DNA of 64,000 nucleotides from Isoetes taiwanensis. Lineage: Eukaryota > Streptophyta > Lycopodiopsida > Isoetales > Isoetaceae. Under the pieces are notes generated by a model that saw only the letters and a program-made list of their open reading frames with translations, was not told the origin of the DNA and did no database searches. The stretch is taken from positions 20,513,018-20,577,017 of the forward strand of contig JAJEKV010000020.1 of the NCBI GenBank assembly GCA_021234155.1, read 5' to 3'. Numbering within the stretch: the stretch's first letter is position 1; each line of letters starts with the position of its first letter. Below are positions 61,262-64,000 of the stretch, piece after piece. A program made the position numbers and the translations under genes.

Positions 61262-61830
61262 TTTTTTTTTCAAGAACGACAAACTTTATTGAAACTCCAA
61301 GCCAAAAGCAAAATACAAATGCAGAGTGGAATAAAGTCTCGAGGATAATCATGATCCACCGAAAGTAGAACCACCAAAATTATGCATAAGACAAAGACAC
61401 TCAAATATGATTCAAATATCAACCGCCGCTTAGCAGAGCAAGCGAAGAACAATGGTATGCCTTAGCGATTCTAGCTTGAAGGCCCCGAGGACAACCGCAG
61501 GAGGAATATCCAAACCCCGAAGATACACGCCTTCAAGGCCCGTGATGGACCACAACAACCATCCTGATGCTAAATGAAATGCTTGGCCCCGCAACTTATT
61601 CCAAGCATCCGGATAAATAGCTAGAAGCACTTGTCAATTTTGTCAATGTCACATGAAAAAGAAAGCAGCCTAAGACCAAACAGCCGAGATGAACACATAA
61701 AAAAGAAACAATGCTCAATGGTCTCCTCCCTTTGCTTGCACAGTGGGCAGAGTGCTGACACTCGAGGATCAAATCTGTGGACAAGCACGTTCACACGAGT
61801 TGTGGTCTTCTGGACTGGTTCATCTCTGGA
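61262..61830 (-). mobile_element. 5'-truncated L1 3' end with zf-RVT
   Basis: On minus, VDRFDPRVSALCPLCKQREE then TIEHC-like sequence gives a zf-RVT knuckle (about 61720-61800). AWNKLRGQAFHLASGWLLW lies near 61555-61610, and the end is CAATAAAGTTTGTCGTTCTTG plus about nine adenines. The same order and wording occur at 4290-4775, so these are two copies of one L1 family. Confidence 0.85.
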
Positions 61831-63160
61831 TGGTAATTTTAAAGCCTAAGATGAGGGCATAATTGCTTAAACAATGCATGTGATGGAATATTGCTACTGA
61901 ATAGACTTCAATCTCTAAGTCTAAGTGCTGCCATATGCAGCCTAGACTGAACTTTACTCTAACTTCTCTTTTTTTGCTTTTTAAATTTCATGTGTATCAG
62001 GCAGAGTGAAGGGGATAACTCAAAAGATCCCATGACACCTGCTAGTGATTCCATGATTATCCAGTAGGCTAATTTTTGGTTGGCTTACTACATGTAATAG
62101 GATCTTTTGCTTTTGCAATCGATATATGTTCAGACACATACATGGAACGCCTCACATATGAAGACTTTATTCAAATCTGTAGAACCTCTATTTGTCTATT
62201 ATTTTATTTTTCTATCATTCTTAGACTATGTTTTGAATTAGCTTATGTGCATAAACTCCGTAAGATCAATTTCATGATCTTAATGTAAAACTAAGTTTAC
62301 CATTTCTAATATCAAGTAGTTTTGATTCTGCTTTTAATAGTCTATGGTACCAAATCAACGCTTTTAAAATTGCTTACATCTCCAGATATTCTAAGACCAA
62401 GCTAATTGAAGACTAATTTCTCAAACAAGTTTTGGTTTTAAATGTCTTGACTTGTCTTGACAAAGGTTTTTACTTGCTTTCAGCCCATGGTTTAACCTAG
62501 GGCTTTGATTTGGTATACCTTATGGTGTTTACTTCTAACTTGTTTATCTCGATCTTTATAGGAATACAAAGTTTCCAATGATGAGGAAGCCAACAAACAA
62601 TGGATTAAAGAATTGACGCTACTACATTACAATGAGTGTGGAGTTGAAAGCCCTAACTTTGTTGTTCAAACAATTTTAGCCCCATCAAATCCAAGAGCAT
62701 TCACTTAATATATCACTTTTGAGAAATATTCTAAATGTAAGGATCTCGCTGGTCTCAATCTATAATGAGATGCCCACAATTCTCTTCAAATGTAACATGT
62801 GCCGAGGATAAAGTCGGTAGGGTTTTATGATTGGTCTTACTAAGCAATAAAAAGCCAAATCCAGATTACACCCCTCACTTTTGAAACCCATGTATCCCCG
62901 CCAAGCATTCTTTGCCAAACCGGGCTTTTTCGATAATAATCTATCCCAAGAGGATTTTCTTAGCCTTGGCAACCCAATCTATCTATCTATATATAATACT
63001 AATGGAGTTTTGGGATAATCTGTATGCCATCTTGGCCGCTGACTTTTCCCTAATTTACTCGATCCCTTGATTTTTAATCTGCTTTTGTTTCACGACACTA
63101 TGAAATAGGTAATAATGATGCCATTATTGGAGAAAATTCACATCGGGAGAGCTGGTTGTG
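61831..63160. other. Gene-free stretch
   Basis: A short plus-strand piece at 62560-62708 (NDEEANKQWIKELTLLHYNE) has exon-like composition but no partner exon. Nothing else is recognisable. Confidence 0.35.
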
Positions 63161-63167
63161 TAGCTTT

Positions 63168-63535
63168 AATTGTAATGCATCATTAGAGAACAACAAGATG
63201 TAAGTTTCCAATTACAACCTGTAAGTCTTTGTGGTATGTAGCTCTATCACATATCTCAATTTGTAGGCATCTTTGATGTTTATATTGTGGGCATCTTTGA
63301 CGTTTATAGATTGATGGTGTTTGATCGAAAGCAGAATCAATCAAAAAGACAAGGCTTTTGCTTCCATTAGAGTAAACTCAAATTGAAAGTGCCGCCATGT
63401 AGGTGTGATCTTAATGCATTATTAAAGAACAACAAGATGTGAGTTCCTCAATTAAAATATTTGGCTCATTCCCTGCATGTAGCTCTAAAATATGTAATCT
63501 AAATTTGTGGGCATCTTTGACGTAGTAAAGGTTTG
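63168..63535 (+). repeat. Direct repeat pair, about 240 bp apart
   Basis: TTAGAGAACAACAAGATGTAAG, TGTAGCTCTA and GTGGGCATCTTTGACGT occur near 63183-63305 and again near 63423-63522, in the same order. Confidence 0.75.
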
Positions 63536-64000
63536 TATGGATAAGGTTGTATTCCTCGTTAGTATCATTAGGGTGAAGCCATATGAATAAAAAAATAATG
63601 CGCCATTTTGTGGACATGTCATCCTTAAAGAATCAAGAAAATCGTGGTACGTACTTAGAGAAGATATATCTTGGTGCATCCGATTTGGTTTTGATTGTGA
63701 AAGCTGCAGTTTCGGCAATGCTCATGGAAAAAAGACGCTCTAACTGATGCCTTCCTCGAATTGGTACTACTCCTATTTCGAATTGACTACATCGATATAA
63801 CATGTATGAATTTCTACCGCCAATGTCATGCTCTATTGAGGCCTTTTAGGTAGAATAATTCTAAATGATCTACATTGACTTCGCCGCTTATCCTTCTTCA
63901 TCATGCCTCTATTAGTTATGGCCGGAACTTCATGATTAATAGCAATGGAAGGCTACTATGTATTTTCTATAGATGCACCAAATTTCCAATCGAGATATTC
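63536..64000. other. Gene-free stretch to the window end
   Basis: Nothing recognisable. Confidence 0.4.

Overview
This window is nuclear DNA of a land plant. It is AT-rich, its genes carry introns, and most of it is transposable elements in many states of decay. The best evidence for a photosynthetic plant is a complete chloroplast phosphoribulokinase gene with five exons, a transit peptide and all the thioredoxin-regulated cysteines. A fern or other seed-free vascular plant with a large genome would fit the mix of L1 remnants, a LINE with its reverse transcriptase frame intact and many DNA-element remnants. That placement is inference and is weak.

Layout. 0.8-4.8 kb: one decayed L1 copy split by a 1.07 kb poly(A) retrosequence with a target duplication. 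4.8-11 kb: no gene, but several local repeats, including a TTCTAGAA-rich block, a tRNA-like SINE head and 120 bp tandem repeats. 11.7-14.0 kb: a LINE with an open 725-codon reverse transcriptase frame. 14-24 kb: repeat pairs, a hAT-like remnant, two further L1 3' ends and a 190 bp repeat with an ATTCT microsatellite. 24.4-26.9 kb (minus): phosphoribulokinase. 28.1-39.2 kb: an LTR retrotransposon without coding capacity (target duplication TGTGC) whose 5' LTR was later split by an 8.0 kb CACTA-type transposon (target duplication GGG) that holds 4.6 copies of a 1.13 kb tandem repeat. 39.6-47.3 kb: a 7.7 kb element with inverted ends that carries an FCP1-like phosphatase fragment on plus and a transposase-like gene on minus. 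Both big elements sit in one copy of a dispersed repeat, here called R. 49.9-52.2 kb: a microsatellite, a second SINE-like head, a 102 bp tandem repeat and an orphan coding fragment. 52.2-56.9 kb: a Ty1/copia element with 205 bp LTRs. 57.5-59.9 kb (minus): a 13-exon glycoside hydrolase family 1 gene with about five reading-frame lesions. 61.3-61.8 kb (minus): another L1 3' end. The last 2 kb hold only a direct repeat.

Only phosphoribulokinase looks like an intact host gene. The beta-glucosidase gene is complete in exon structure but broken in frame, either truly or by consensus errors. The most unusual parts are the three-layer nest at 28-39 kb and the 7.7 kb element at 39.6-47.3 kb, which pairs a phosphatase-like domain with an unfamiliar transposase-like protein.
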